DNA of 64,000 bases from CAVQAH01 sp963784195 (GTDB lineage: Bacteria > Acidobacteriota > Vicinamibacteria > Vicinamibacterales > 2-12-FULL-66-21), in assembly GCA_963784195.1 (NCBI GenBank), contig CAWARA010000020.1:248001-312000 (forward strand), read 5' to 3'. Below are positions 28,886 to 38,708 of the stretch, one piece after another; positions within the stretch are counted from its first letter, which is position 1; each line of letters starts with the position of its first letter. Under the pieces are notes generated by a model. That model worked only from the letters and a program-made list of their open reading frames with translations, had not been told where the DNA came from and searched no databases. The translations under genes were made by a program, and so were the position numbers.

Positions 28886-31283
28886 TCACACTCGTCGCAA
28901 CGCGACGAGCGGATCCACACGCGTCGCGCGGCGCGCAGGAATGTATCCGGCGACCCACGCAACCAGACCAAGCAGCAGGATCGCGCCGCCGAATGCCACC
29001 GCATCGACCGGTTGGACGCCGAACAGGAAGGTCGAAAGCACCCGCGTGGCGCCGAATGCGCCGGCGATGCCCAATAGGATCCCGATCGCGACGGACATGA
29101 AGGCGCCTTTCAACATCAGGCCGATGACGGATCCTGGGGCCGCGCCCAGCGCCATTCGGATCCCGATCTCCTGCGTCCGCTGCGCGACCGAATACGCCAG
29201 GATGCCGTAGATGCCGATGGCGGCGAGGAGCAGCGCGATGCCCGCGAAGGTCGCCAGCACGAGCATCGTGAAGCGGCGATCGGCCACAGAGAGGCCCACT
29301 GCGATCTTCGAAGGTCGAGAGTTCGATCGGGACGTCTGGCTCGAGGCTGTGGATGGTTTGCCGGATAGCGGCCGGTAGGCTCTGCGCCAGTGACGTGGAG
29401 GCGGGACGCACGGCGATGGTCATCGTGTTCCGCGTTCGCCGAGGACGCTGCAGGTAGCTGACATAGGCCTCCGGCGCCGACTGGGTCACGAGCGATCGAT
29501 GACGCACGTTGCCGACGACGCCGACGATGGTCATGAACGGGTCGTCCATCGAGTCCATGCCGAAGTATTTGAAGCGCTTGCCGATCGGGTCTTCGTTCGG
29601 GAGGTAACGGCTCACGAAATCCTGGTTGACGACGGCAACGATCTCTTTGCCCGCCGTATCGGAGTCGGCAATCAGACGGCCCTTGATGAGCGGAACACCC
29701 ATCGTCGTGAAGTAATCGCCGGTGACCACGCGATACCCGGCATCCCGCTTGGTTGCGCGCGGGTCGGGATCGCCTTCGAAATAGAAGAGCCCGCCGGCAT
29801 CCCAGCCGGTCAGCGGGAACTCGTTGATCGCTCCGGCCGACTCGACGCCCGGCAGCGCGCGGACGGCGGGAAGCGCTCGTTCGTAGAAGGCCGCCGTCCG
29901 CGTTTCGTCGGGATACTTGTTCCCGGGCAGCACCATCTCGGCGGTGATCACTCCCTGTCCGTTGAATCCGGTCTCCACGTTGACCACATTCCAGAAGCTC
30001 TTCACCAGCAGCGCCGAACCGACAAGCAACAGAAGGGCGATGGCGACCTCCGCGGTGATCAGCGCGCTGCGGATGCGGCCGCGAAATGGGGACACAGAAC
30101 CTCTGCCGCCTTCGTCGATCACATCTCGAAGCTCGGTCCTCGACACCTGAAGTGACGGGACGAGCCCGAAGAGCAGCGGCGTCACGAGTGCGAGCAGGAG
30201 CGTGAACAGCAGCACAGGCAGATCGATGCCAATGGAATCCGGCCGGGGCAGAACTGCTGGATTCAGGGCGAGCAGGACGCGCACGAGCCAACCCGCGAAC
30301 AGCAGGCCGCCGATCGCGCCGGCGGCGGCGAGCAGCAGGTTTTCCGTGAGCAACTGCCGGACGATCCGCGAACGGCTGGCGCCCAGCGCCGAGCGAATGG
30401 CGAGTTCCTTTCGTCGCTCTTCGCCACGCGCGAGCAACGTGCTGGCGACGTTGACGCACGCGATCAGCAGGACGAGACCGACTGACGCGAGCAGGATGTT
30501 CAGCAGTTGCCGGGACCCGCCAGTCAACGCGTCGTGCAGCGTCAGGACGGTCACGCTGCGCGCGTCATTGTCGCCAGCGTGCTGGGTCATGAGCCGCGTC
30601 GCGATCGCGTCCATCTCGGCGTCAGCCTGGGTAATCGTCAGTCCAGGGCGCACACGGCCAACAACTGCCAGGTTGTGACCGGTGCGTCCCGTGTCGTCCT
30701 GCAGCAACTCCTTCGGCACCCAGATATCCGCCGTTGTTGGAAACGCAAAGCCGGGAGGCATGACGCCGACCACGCGCACGGGGAACTCCGCGACGTTGAG
30801 GTTGATCGCGGTCAGGTCCGACCTGCGCCCCAAGGTCGTTTCCCAGAAAGCGTGGGATACGACCACCGCTGGAGCGCCGCCCGTCCGCATCTCTTCAGCC
30901 GTGAACGTGCGGCCCATCGCCGGTTCGATGCCGAACACGCGGAAGAACCCGTCGGTCACCAGATACACATCAGCAAAGACCGGTTCCTTCCCTCCCAGCA
31001 CGGTATCGCGTCCGCCCTGGTACGCCGCGAGGGCCTCGAACGACGTCGCCGACTCGCGCCAGTCGCGGAAGTTCGGCATCGAGACGGCGACACGCGGCGC
31101 TCGATCGGTCTGCTCCCACAGGCGCACGATCCGATCGGGGTTGGGATAAGGCAGCGGCCGGAGCAGGACGCCATTGACGACGGTGAAGATCGCCGTGTTC
31201 GCGCCGATGCCGATGGCCAGCGTCAGTACAGCGACGACCGTGAATCCGGGGTTCTTCAGAAAAAGGCGAAAAGAGTGGGTCAT
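28886..31283 (-). CDS. ADOP-type ABC transporter permease (copy 2, frameshifted)
   Basis: About 798 residues without the extra N-terminal domain: MTHSFRLFLKNPGFTVVAVL, first helix TLAIGIGANTAIFTVVNGVL. Seen: FGIEPAMGRTFTAEEM in the first periplasmic domain; LLIACVNVASTLLARGEERR with ELAIRSALGASRSRI; the second-half start ALITAEVAIALLLLVGSAL. The frame breaks after ELSTFEDR near 29303 and the last FtsX module (LATFAGIALLLAAIGIYGIL, EIGIRMALGAAPGSV, YIPARRATRVDPLVAL) is in the next frame to 28886. One extra C (GAT(C)GCA on the minus strand) explains it. Confidence 0.88.
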
Positions 31284-31284
31284 G

Positions 31285-31353
31285 ACGGTTGTTCAGGACG
31301 GGGGTTCACACGAGGGTTCATACGAGGGTTCACACGAAGGTTCATACGGAGGG
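31285..31353 (+). repeat. GGTTCA-type array (copy 4)
   Basis: Five units of 12-14 nt (GTTCAGGACGGGG, GGTTCACACGAGG, GGTTCATACGAGG and similar) fill the whole gap between ADOP copies 2 and 3, starting right after the stop codon of copy 3. Confidence 0.82.
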
Positions 31354-33729
31354 TCACTGGGTGCGGAGCGCGATGACGGGATCGATGCGGGTCGCTCTTC
31401 GAGCTGGGGCGTAGGCGGCGGCCAGGGCGACGAACAGGACGACGGCGATCACGGTGGCGTAAAGGCCGGGATCTGTCGGAGAGATGCCGAACAGCATGTG
31501 TCTGACCACACCCGACAACAGAACGGCGGCGAGGAGGCCAATCAGCCCGCCGGCGACGACACCGGCGGCGGTGCCACGCAGGATATGACGGACGACATCA
31601 CGGGAATGCGCACCGAGGGCCATGCGAACACCGATCTCGTGGGTGCGCTGCCCCACGATCTGGGTCAACAAGCCGTAGATGCCGACGGAGCAGAGCGCGA
31701 GCGCGACGATCGCGTAGCCGCTCAACAGGAGCATGTTGAAGCGGCGCGCCTCGAGGCTCTTCGACAGGACCTGTGCGGAGGTCAGGATCCGCGTCACAGG
31801 AAGATTCGGATCCAGCCGTCGGATCTCTGCGCGCACAGCGGCTGCTAGGGCTGACGGATCAAGAGCGGTTCGAATCAAGAGCTGGCGGGGCGTGAAGATT
31901 CCCGCCTCGTGGTGAATCCAGACCTGGTTTCCGTATGTCGACTCCAGCGATGCCGTGCGGATGTCGCCCGCGACGCCAATCACCGTCAGCAGCCGCCCAT
32001 CCGGCAGGCCGAGATGCACGCGCTTGCCGATGGGATCCTCGTTGGGCCACATCTCGCGTGCGACAGACTCGCTGAGAACGATTGACGGTTCCGGCTCGGT
32101 CAGTTGGAACGTGCGCCCGCGCTTGATCGGGACGCGAAGCACACCGAGACACCCTGAGGACGCCGTGAGCGGCAGCGCACCGATCATGCGCGTCTGGCCT
32201 TCGGGAACGAAGGTCATGCCGCCGCGCTGATCGGTCAGGGGTGCCTGGTTCAGGACGCACGCGCCTTCGACGCCTGGAATGGACTGGACGCGCTCGATCA
32301 CTTGTTCGAAGAACCGTGTGCGCGCGTCCACCTCGGCGTATTGACGCCCGGACAAGGTCAGGTCGACTACCAGCCCGCGTGAGAACTCGAATCCCGGGTT
32401 CACACCGAGCACGCGCGAGAGGCTGACGACGAGCAACGCCGCCCCGACGAGCACGACGACGGCGAGGGCGACTTCGACGGCGACGAGCAACGTTCGCAGG
32501 CGCGAGCCACCTGACTCGTTTCCAGGACTTCGAGATTGGAGTGCAGGCTGAACGCTCGTCGATCCCGAGCGCCACGCCGGAATGGCCGCGAACATCACGC
32601 TGCTGACGATGGCGATCAGCGTCGTGTAGATCACGACCGCCCAATCTGGATATGCCGCGATCTCGCGCGCGAACATCGCGGGCGCGAGGTGCGTGAGCGT
32701 CGCGACGACCCAGACGGCCACCAGCAGCCCGAAATAGCCACCGATGAAGGAGAGAAGAAACCCCTCGCAGAGGACACTGCGAATCAATCTGCCTCGCGAG
32801 GCGCCGATCGCCGCACGGATTGCCGCCTCGCGTCTGCGCGCAATCTGTCTCGCCAACTGAAGGCCGGTAATGTTGGCGCAGGCGATCAACAGCACGAGCG
32901 CCGCGCTCCCCAGCAGCACCAGCATCGTGGGGCGCACGCCCCCCGCCAGATGTTCGCGCAGGCTGACGACGCGGGCAGTGAGGCCCGTATTCACCGATGG
33001 AAACTCGCGCGCCGACCGCTCCGACACCGCGACGACATCGTCGGTCGCCTGCGCGAGCGTGACGCCTGGGCGCATGCGCGCCACAACGCTGAGAAAGTGT
33101 GCCTGACGGACGCCGCGCTGAACACGAAGAGGCAGCCTGACCCAGGCGTCACCTGTCTGGGTGCCGATGCCGGCTGCATCCGGCATCACACCGACAATCT
33201 CATGCGGCTCACCGTCAACCGTCACCGTGCGACCGACGACCGATCGATCGCTGCCGAAGACCGAACGCCACAAGCGTTCGGTCAACACGATCACGCTACC
33301 GGAGTTCTCTGCGCCATCGCCCGGCAGGATCGGACGGCCGAGCAACGGCGCGATCGAAAGGACACGAAAGAAGTCCTCGGTCACCCACACGAGGCGGATC
33401 TGCTGCGGCTCGCCAGTGCCGGTCAGGTTCGACTCCTGGCTGAACAGGTTGTACGCCGCAATGGCATCGAACGACCGGCTGCCGGTGACCCAGTCGTAGT
33501 AGTTGGCTGGCGCGACAGGATTGAGGCGCCGGTTCGGACCGAAGGCCGACCAGATGACGACCAGGCGGTCCTCATCTGGAAACGGCAGCGGCTTGAGCAG
33601 GACTTGCCAGGCGACGTTGAAGATAGCGGCGTTGGCGCCGATGCCGAGCGCGAGAGTCAGGGATGCGAGGAACGTGAACCCGGGCGACCGGCGGAGCGAA
33701 CGGAAGGCGTAGCGAAGATCGTTCAACAT
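31354..33729 (-). CDS. ADOP-type ABC transporter permease (copy 3)
   Basis: About 791 residues, intact. The start MLNDLRYAFRSLRRSPGF at 33729 is chosen over a longer frame that would translate a GTTCGTG-family repeat. First helix LTLALGIGANAAIFNVAWQV; LLIACANITGLQLARQIARRR with EAAIRAAIGASRGRL; second half LLVAVEVALAVVVLVGAALL; last module ALALCSVGIYGLLTQI, EIGVRMALGAHSRDV, YAPARRATRIDPVIAL. The three ADOPs share architecture but are clearly diverged, so this is an old family expansion, not a recent duplication. Confidence 0.9.
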   Translation of the reverse strand: MLNDLRYAFRSLRRSPGFTFLASLTLALGIGANAAIFNVAWQVLLKPLPFPDEDRLVVIWSAFGPNRRLNPVAPANYYDWVTGSRSFDAIAAYNLFSQESNLTGTGEPQQIRLVWVTEDFFRVLSIAPLLGRPILPGDGAENSGSVIVLTERLWRSVFGSDRSVVGRTVTVDGEPHEIVGVMPDAAGIGTQTGDAWVRLPLRVQRGVRQAHFLSVVARMRPGVTLAQATDDVVAVSERSAREFPSVNTGLTARVVSLREHLAGGVRPTMLVLLGSAALVLLIACANITGLQLARQIARRREAAIRAAIGASRGRLIRSVLCEGFLLSFIGGYFGLLVAVWVVATLTHLAPAMFAREIAAYPDWAVVIYTTLIAIVSSVMFAAIPAWRSGSTSVQPALQSRSPGNESGGSRLRTLLVAVEVALAVVVLVGAALLVVSLSRVLGVNPGFEFSRGLVVDLTLSGRQYAEVDARTRFFEQVIERVQSIPGVEGACVLNQAPLTDQRGGMTFVPEGQTRMIGALPLTASSGCLGVLRVPIKRGRTFQLTEPEPSIVLSESVAREMWPNEDPIGKRVHLGLPDGRLLTVIGVAGDIRTASLESTYGNQVWIHHEAGIFTPRQLLIRTALDPSALAAAVRAEIRRLDPNLPVTRILTSAQVLSKSLEARRFNMLLLSGYAIVALALCSVGIYGLLTQIVGQRTHEIGVRMALGAHSRDVVRHILRGTAAGVVAGGLIGLLAAVLLSGVVRHMLFGISPTDPGLYATVIAVVLFVALAAAYAPARRATRIDPVIALRTQ

Positions 33730-33737
33730 TGCTTCTT

Positions 33738-33842
33738 GCCGCAGTCCGTGGTTCGTAGTCCGTCGCTCGTCGCTCGTAGAGCCTCGCCGCCGGTATCGGG
33801 CTCTTACGAGCCACGAGCGACGATCCACGAACCACGGCAAGA
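33738..33842. repeat. Heptad-armed inverted repeat (GTTCGTG family, copy 2)
   Basis: Left arm from about 33736 (CTTGCCG, then GTGGTTCGTAGTCCGTCGCTCG) and right arm 33800-33841 (GAGCCACGAGCGACGATCC, then ACGAACCACGGCAAG). The outermost 7 bp CTTGCCG/CGGCAAG pair perfectly. It fills the space between ADOP copy 3 and the PP2C gene. Confidence 0.85.
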
Positions 33843-33843
33843 A

Positions 33844-34989
33844 TCAGCCAATCCCAACGACTATCAACGTCGCATCGTCGTCGAAGTGCCCACCCGTGAA
33901 CTCGTTGACATTCGCCAGCAGCGCATCCTTCATGGCTTCGGCGGGATCCGTTCGGCACCCGATCGCCGCGGCGGCCAGCTGTTCCTCACCGTACTCGTCG
34001 CCCGCTGGATTGCGTGCCTCGGTGATGCCGTCGGTGTAGAAGATCAGACGGTCGCCGGACTCGAGCGCCATCTCTCCCTGGTCGTACTGCGTATCAGGAA
34101 ACACGCCCAGCACGGTTCCGCCATCCGACAGCCGCTCGAACGACCCGCTCTTCCGAACCAGGAGTGGTGGATTGTGACCCGCGTTCGAAAACACGATCCG
34201 CCGTGCCTGTGCCTCGACACGCGCGTAGCAGAACGTCGCGAAACGGCCACTCGCCATGTTGCGGCACAGGAGACGATTCACGCTGCCGCAAATGGACGAC
34301 GGCGCGACAGTTTCCTGTGCGAAGGCGCGTACGGCGGCCTGCAGATTGGACATGAGGAGTGCGGCGGGCAGTCCCTTGCCGGCGATGTCTGCGATCGAGA
34401 TGCCCAGCACCTGACCGAACGACAGCGTGTCGAAGCAGTCGCCGCCGACGCCGTTGGCGGGTTGCCAGGCCACCGCGAGCTGCACCCCATCCACCTTCGG
34501 CACAGCGGTGGGAAGCAGGCCCCGCTGAATCAGGCGCGCCTCCTCGAATTCACGCTGCTGCTTCTGATCGAGCCGGCGCGCGGACCGGGCTTCTGCGATC
34601 TCGCGCTCGAGGATCTCGAGCAGCGTGACGTCCTCCCACGGCTTCTGAACGAAGCTTTTCGCGCCGCGGCGCATCGCTTCGACGGCGGTGTCGATGCTCC
34701 CCCATCCGGTCATGACCACGATGGGCATGGACCCATCGTGTGACCGAACACGCGGGATCAGCTCGAGCCCTTCCCTGCCGGACGTCGTGTCCCGGCTGTA
34801 GTTCAGGTCCATCAGCAGGAGGTCGAAGCGCTCTGCCCGGAGCTTTTCCATGACCCCATCAGTCGAACTGACGAACTGTGGCTCGTAACCCTCGCCGGTG
34901 AGCAGCCAGCGAAGCGCTTCCAGCACATCGGGCTGGTCGTCAGCGACGAGCACACGCGCAGGTGTCGGATCGTTCTGCGAAGAGGACAT
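33844..34989 (-). CDS. Receiver-domain PP2C (RsbU/SpoIIE-type) phosphatase
   Basis: 381 residues. An N-terminal response-regulator receiver (RVLVADDQPDVLEALRWLL; phospho-acceptor Asp in LLLMDLNYSRDTTSG; VVMTGWGS; conserved Lys in FVQKPW) is joined by a helical linker (SARRLDQKQQREFEEARLIQ) to a SpoIIE/RsbU-type serine phosphatase: PANGVGGDCFDTLSF, ISIADIAGKGLPAALLMSNL, FSNAGHNPPLL, FYTDGITEARNP, HFDDDATLIVV. It probably dephosphorylates an anti-sigma antagonist when its receiver is phosphorylated. A Met at 35016 is an alternative start. It is divergent from an NtrC-type regulator with a nearly identical receiver motif. Confidence 0.9.
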   Translation of the reverse strand: MSSSQNDPTPARVLVADDQPDVLEALRWLLTGEGYEPQFVSSTDGVMEKLRAERFDLLLMDLNYSRDTTSGREGLELIPRVRSHDGSMPIVVMTGWGSIDTAVEAMRRGAKSFVQKPWEDVTLLEILEREIAEARSARRLDQKQQREFEEARLIQRGLLPTAVPKVDGVQLAVAWQPANGVGGDCFDTLSFGQVLGISIADIAGKGLPAALLMSNLQAAVRAFAQETVAPSSICGSVNRLLCRNMASGRFATFCYARVEAQARRIVFSNAGHNPPLLVRKSGSFERLSDGGTVLGVFPDTQYDQGEMALESGDRLIFYTDGITEARNPAGDEYGEEQLAAAAIGCRTDPAEAMKDALLANVNEFTGGHFDDDATLIVVGIG

Positions 34990-35384
34990 ACGGAATTCCG
35001 TGAAGATCTCGAACATGCGCGAGATCGAGAAAACCAAGAGCTGTACCAGGACGACCGGCCACAATCCGGCCAAATCCGCCCTCGCGCAGCCAAACGCGTC
35101 CCGCCCCTGCGACACGCTGTCGCGCCACCGCGACCCGTCCCAGCGCGTCAAACATTCGTCCCAAGACTTCGTCTAAGCCAGCAGTGCCGCACGCGGTACG
35201 TCGTGGGCTTGATACGATAGCCGACCGCCAGGGTTCACGCGCGGCCTAATCTTAGCCGCCTTCGCTAAAGCTACGGCGGGCCAAGGCCCTGGCACGTCGG
35301 ACGTGAGCACGTGGCACGTGGCACCTGAGCACGTCGCACGTGGCACGTAGGCACGTCGCACGTGACACCGGCACTCTGTTGACT
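34990..35384. other. Divergent intergenic region between two regulators
   Basis: 395 bp with no convincing gene. Next to the PP2C start is a perfect 12-bp palindrome ACGGAATTCCGT (34990-35001). GATCTCG/CGAGATC arms lie at 35005-35026. Further on are a GCTAAAGC-type hairpin around 35254-35278 and a GCACGT tandem array (35281-35367). No clear promoter pair was found. Confidence 0.5.
35281..35367. repeat. GCACGT-type tandem repeat
   Basis: About nine 7-9 nt units (GGCACGTC, GAGCACGT, GGCACGTG, GCACCTGA). It is the same kind of array as at 15262-15342 and ends 17 bp before the regulator start codon. Confidence 0.8.
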
Positions 35385-36761
35385 ATGCCCGAGATCACCC
35401 CAGTCCGTATCCTCGTCGCCGACGATCAGGTCGACATCCTGAACGCGCTGAAGTTCCTTCTGTCCGACGAAGGTTACGAGGTGACCGAGGCCCGTTCTCC
35501 GGGGGAGGCGCTGGAGCGGCTCGAGGCCGCCGACTTCGATTTGGCCATCCTGGATCTCAATTACACGCGAGACACGACGTCGGGTCAGGAGGGCCTGGAC
35601 CTGATGGAGCGGATCAAGGCGCTCGACCCGAGCCTGCCGGTGCTCGTCGTAACGGCGTGGAGCAGCGTGGCCGGCGCCGTCGAAGCAATGCGCCGCGGCG
35701 CCCGCGACTACATCGAGAAGCCGTGGGACGACGAGCGCCTTCTGATGACGGTGAGAACGCAGGTCGACCTGCGGCGGGCCGTTCGTCGGAGCGTCCGGCT
35801 TCAGGAGGCCAACACCCGGCTGCAGCGGGGCGCGACACCTGCCTTCATCGGCGACTCGCCGTCCATCATCGAGGTGCGTCAGACAATCGAGCGGATCGCA
35901 CCGTCCGATGCGTCCGTGCTGATCACAGGCGAGCACGGCACCGGCAAGGAAGTGGTGGCCACGTGGGTGCATGCGCTCTCCGAGCGGCGCAGCAAGCCGC
36001 TCGTGACCATGAACGCCGGCGGCCTCGCCGAAGGCATTGCGGAGAGCGAGCTCTTTGGTCACGTGAAGGGTGCCTTCACCGACGCGCGTTTCGACCGAAT
36101 CGGATGCTTCGAGCTGGCTGACGAGGGGACGCTGTTCCTCGACGAGATCGCAAACATGCCGGTGCGTCTGCAGGCGAAGCTGCTACGCGTGCTGCAGACC
36201 GGCGAAGTGCAGCGTGTCGGCTCGTCGCGCCTGCGCTACGTCAACGCGCGTATCTTGTCGGCCACCAACGCGGATCTGAATAGCGAGATCGAAGGCGGGC
36301 GATTCCGCGAGGACCTTCTGTACCGGCTGAACACCGTCGTCATCCACCTGCCGCCGCTGCGCGAGCGTCCGCAGGACATCGAACCGCTGGCGTTGCACTT
36401 TCTCGCGCACTACGCGACGCGCTATCGCAAGCCGCTCACGTCGTTCGACGCAGACGCGCGGGCGGCCATGGCGTCGCACCGCTGGCCGGGCAACGTACGC
36501 GAGCTGGCGCACAGCGTCGAACGCGGCGTGCTGATGGCGGACGGCTCGGCGACGGCGGTCACCGCACGCCATCTGGGCCTGCACGCCCAACGCGGCGGGA
36601 ACACCGCCGTCGAGGCGCTTTCGCTCGAGGAGGCAGAACGCGTGTTCATCGAAAAGGTGCTGGCGCGCCACGGCGGCGACGTCCGGCTGGCCGCTCAGCA
36701 ACTGGGGATGAGCCGCAGCGCCCTCTATCGCCGGCTGCAACAGTATGGCGTCCGCGAATAG
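35385..36761 (+). CDS. NtrC-family sigma-54-type response regulator, variant GAFTGA
   Basis: 458 residues. Receiver domain (RILVADDQVDILNALKFLL, phospho-acceptor in AILDLNYTRDTTSG, Lys in YIEKPWDD), then an AAA+ domain: Walker A GEHGTGKE, Walker B GTLFLDEIANMP, sensor FREDLLYRLN, WPGNVREL. A Fis-type helix-turn-helix closes the protein (VRLAAQQLGMSRSALYRRL). The sigma-54 contact loop reads GAFTDA instead of GAFTGA, so classical activation of sigma-54 polymerase may be altered. Start MPEITPVRI at 35385. The kinase gene overlaps its end by 17 nt and is its likely partner. Confidence 0.92.
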   Translation: MPEITPVRILVADDQVDILNALKFLLSDEGYEVTEARSPGEALERLEAADFDLAILDLNYTRDTTSGQEGLDLMERIKALDPSLPVLVVTAWSSVAGAVEAMRRGARDYIEKPWDDERLLMTVRTQVDLRRAVRRSVRLQEANTRLQRGATPAFIGDSPSIIEVRQTIERIAPSDASVLITGEHGTGKEVVATWVHALSERRSKPLVTMNAGGLAEGIAESELFGHVKGAFTDARFDRIGCFELADEGTLFLDEIANMPVRLQAKLLRVLQTGEVQRVGSSRLRYVNARILSATNADLNSEIEGGRFREDLLYRLNTVVIHLPPLRERPQDIEPLALHFLAHYATRYRKPLTSFDADARAAMASHRWPGNVRELAHSVERGVLMADGSATAVTARHLGLHAQRGGNTAVEALSLEEAERVFIEKVLARHGGDVRLAAQQLGMSRSALYRRLQQYGVRE

Positions 36762-38101
36762 CCAGGCGGCACGGCCGCACCGCCAACGCGGAACCTATCG
36801 CAGCCTCGAGCACTCGGTGCTGGCGCTGGCGTTTACCGCCGGACTACCCGCGGCGGTCGCGCTCCTGTATCTGACCTGGGGTCAGGACTACACCTTCGAG
36901 GTTCGCTGGACGATCACCACGGTGGTCCTCGTGGTCTGGGTGGGGGCAGCCGCGGTGGCCTTTCAGATGGTCACACGCGCCCTCTATCTTCAATCGAACC
37001 TGCTCGGCGCGCTGCGCGAAGGCGATTACTCGATCCGTGGCGCCGGCGGCAGACCCGGCAGCGCGGTCGATCTGGTGATGCACGAGATCAACGCGCTGGG
37101 CGATACGCTGCAGCGCCAGCGCACCGAGGCCGTGGAGTCCACGGCGCTGCTGACGAGCGTCATGGGCGCGATCGACGTCGGTGTCTTCGCGTTCGACATG
37201 GACGAGAAGCTCGTGCTGGTCAATCCGGCCGCCGAACGTCTCATAGGCAAGCCGGCCGCCACGCTGCTCGGAAAACATGCACGGGAGCTCCGGCTCGATC
37301 AATGTCTCGAGGGCGAAACCCCGCGGCTGCTCGATCGTCCGTTCGGGCCCGAGAGCGGTCGACTCGAGCTCCGTCGATCGACCTTCAGACGCGACGGCAA
37401 GCCACACCAGCTCCTCGTCTTCGCAGACCTCACCCGCTCGCTACGCGAAGAAGAGCAACAGGCGTGGCAGCGAATCGTCCGCGTGCTGTCGCACGAGATC
37501 AACAATTCGCTCACGCCGATCAAGTCCATCGCGCACTCCATCAAGCGGATGATCTCGAGGGTGCCGGATCTGCCGCGCGCGTCCGAGATCCAGGACGGTC
37601 TCAACCTGATCGAGACGCGATCCGGTGCGCTGGGCCGATTCCTGCGCGCGTATGCCCAGCTCGCGCGCCTGCCCAAGCCCCAGCAACGCAACGTGCAGAT
37701 CGCCCCAATCGCTCACCGCATCGCGGAGCTGGAGAACCGCCTGCCGGTCGCGGTGAAAGCGAGCGAAGACGTCGAGATCAGCGCGGATCCCGATCAGATC
37801 GAACAGCTCCTGATCAATATTGTTCGCAACGCCGTGGACGCGACACTCGAAACGAGCGGAAATGTCTGGATCGACTGGCAGAAGAGTCGACGGCTCGTTG
37901 CAGATCACGGTGGACGACGAGGGCCCGGGCCTGCCAGACACGTCGAACCTGTTCGTGCCTTTCTTCACGACCAAGCCGACAGGCTCGGGTATCGGCCTCG
38001 CGCTCAGCCGTCAGATCGCCGAGGCACATGGCGGATCGCTGACCCTGGAGAACCGCATCGAGTCACGCGGATGCCGGGCGACTTTGAAGTTGCCGCTGTA
38101 G
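36745..38101 (+). CDS. NtrY-like sensor histidine kinase (frameshifted)
   Basis: About 451 residues. Two N-terminal membrane helices (VLALAFTAGLPAAVALLYL, TITTVVLVVWVGAAAVAFQM) with a very short periplasmic loop, a HAMP-like linker, a PAS domain (LLTSVMGAIDVGVFAFDMDE, about 130-225), then the HisKA H-box RVLSHEINNSLTPI with the phospho-His and an HATPase domain with N-box NIVRNAVDAT. The frame breaks near 37888 (AGT(C)GAC). The G boxes (TVDDEGPGLPD, FFTTKPTGSGIGLALSRQI) and end are in the next frame to 38101. The HEINNSLTPIKS box is typical of NtrY-type kinases. Confidence 0.88.
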
Positions 38102-38155
38102 CGCGGACTTAGTCCGCGTCACCGTATCGACGCGCGGCTGAAGCCGCGCGCTACT
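38101..38155. repeat. Pair of REP-like hairpins after the kinase gene
   Basis: GCGGAC-TTA-GTCCGC (38103-38117) and CGCGCGGCTGAAGCCGCGCG (38131-38150, followed by CTACTGG). The second is the GGCTGAAGCC family seen elsewhere in the window. They may end transcription of the kinase gene. Confidence 0.65.
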
Positions 38156-38175
38156 GGAGATCAAAGGGGGAAAGA

Positions 38176-38610
38176 ATGAGACGAATACTGATTGCGACGA
38201 TGCTTGTCATTCCGGTCGTGGGGTTTGCGCAGAAGAGCAAGGAAACCGAAGCGGTGCACCAGGCGGCGATGAACTACGTCGTCGCGGTGTACGAGTCGAA
38301 GCCTGAGCTGATCGAACAGAGCGTGCATCCGCAGCTGACGAAGTACGGGTTCATGCGTCAGAAAGACGGCACCTACAAACAGGGACAGATGACGTACACG
38401 CAGCTGCTGGACGTGGCGCGCAACTGGAACAAGGACCGCAAGCAGGATACGTCGATCAAGGAAGTCCAGGTGCTCGACGTGCTGGATCAGACTGCGACCG
38501 CAAAGATTCGCGCCTCGTGGGGAATCGACTACATGCAGCTCGCGAAGTTCGACGGCACCTGGAAGATCATCAACATCGTCTGGCAGACGCCGCCGCCGGC
38601 GGGGTCGTAG
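38176..38610 (+). CDS. Secreted NTF2-like (putative lumazine-binding) protein
   Basis: 144 residues with a signal peptide (ILIATMLVIPVVGFAQ). The mature part (AVHQAAMNYVVAVYESKPEL... FMRQKDGTYKQGQMTYTQLL... ATAKIRASWGIDYMQLAKFDGTWKIINIVWQ, given here in parts) has the helix-then-sheet pattern of NTF2-like/SnoaL folds. It most resembles the putative lumazine-binding family (Lumazine_bd_2), whose biochemical role is unknown. A good ribosome site (AAAGGGGGAAAG) precedes the ATG. It stands alone between the kinase gene and a convergent deacylase gene. Confidence 0.7.
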   Translation: MRRILIATMLVIPVVGFAQKSKETEAVHQAAMNYVVAVYESKPELIEQSVHPQLTKYGFMRQKDGTYKQGQMTYTQLLDVARNWNKDRKQDTSIKEVQVLDVLDQTATAKIRASWGIDYMQLAKFDGTWKIINIVWQTPPPAGS

Positions 38611-38708
38611 GTCGGGGCCCGGGCACTCGAAACGCTGCCGGACCTGCTACCGATACTGTCCGGCTCGACAGCCGGCTCAACGCACCAGGTTCGCGCTGAA
38701 GCCGGCCA

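Noticed and set aside
32536..34743. Open frame of 735 codons on the plus strand across ADOP copy 3 and the PP2C gene
   Set aside because: It crosses two well-supported minus-strand genes and a repeat element and has Arg/Asp/His-rich, domain-free composition; it is a GC-driven shadow.
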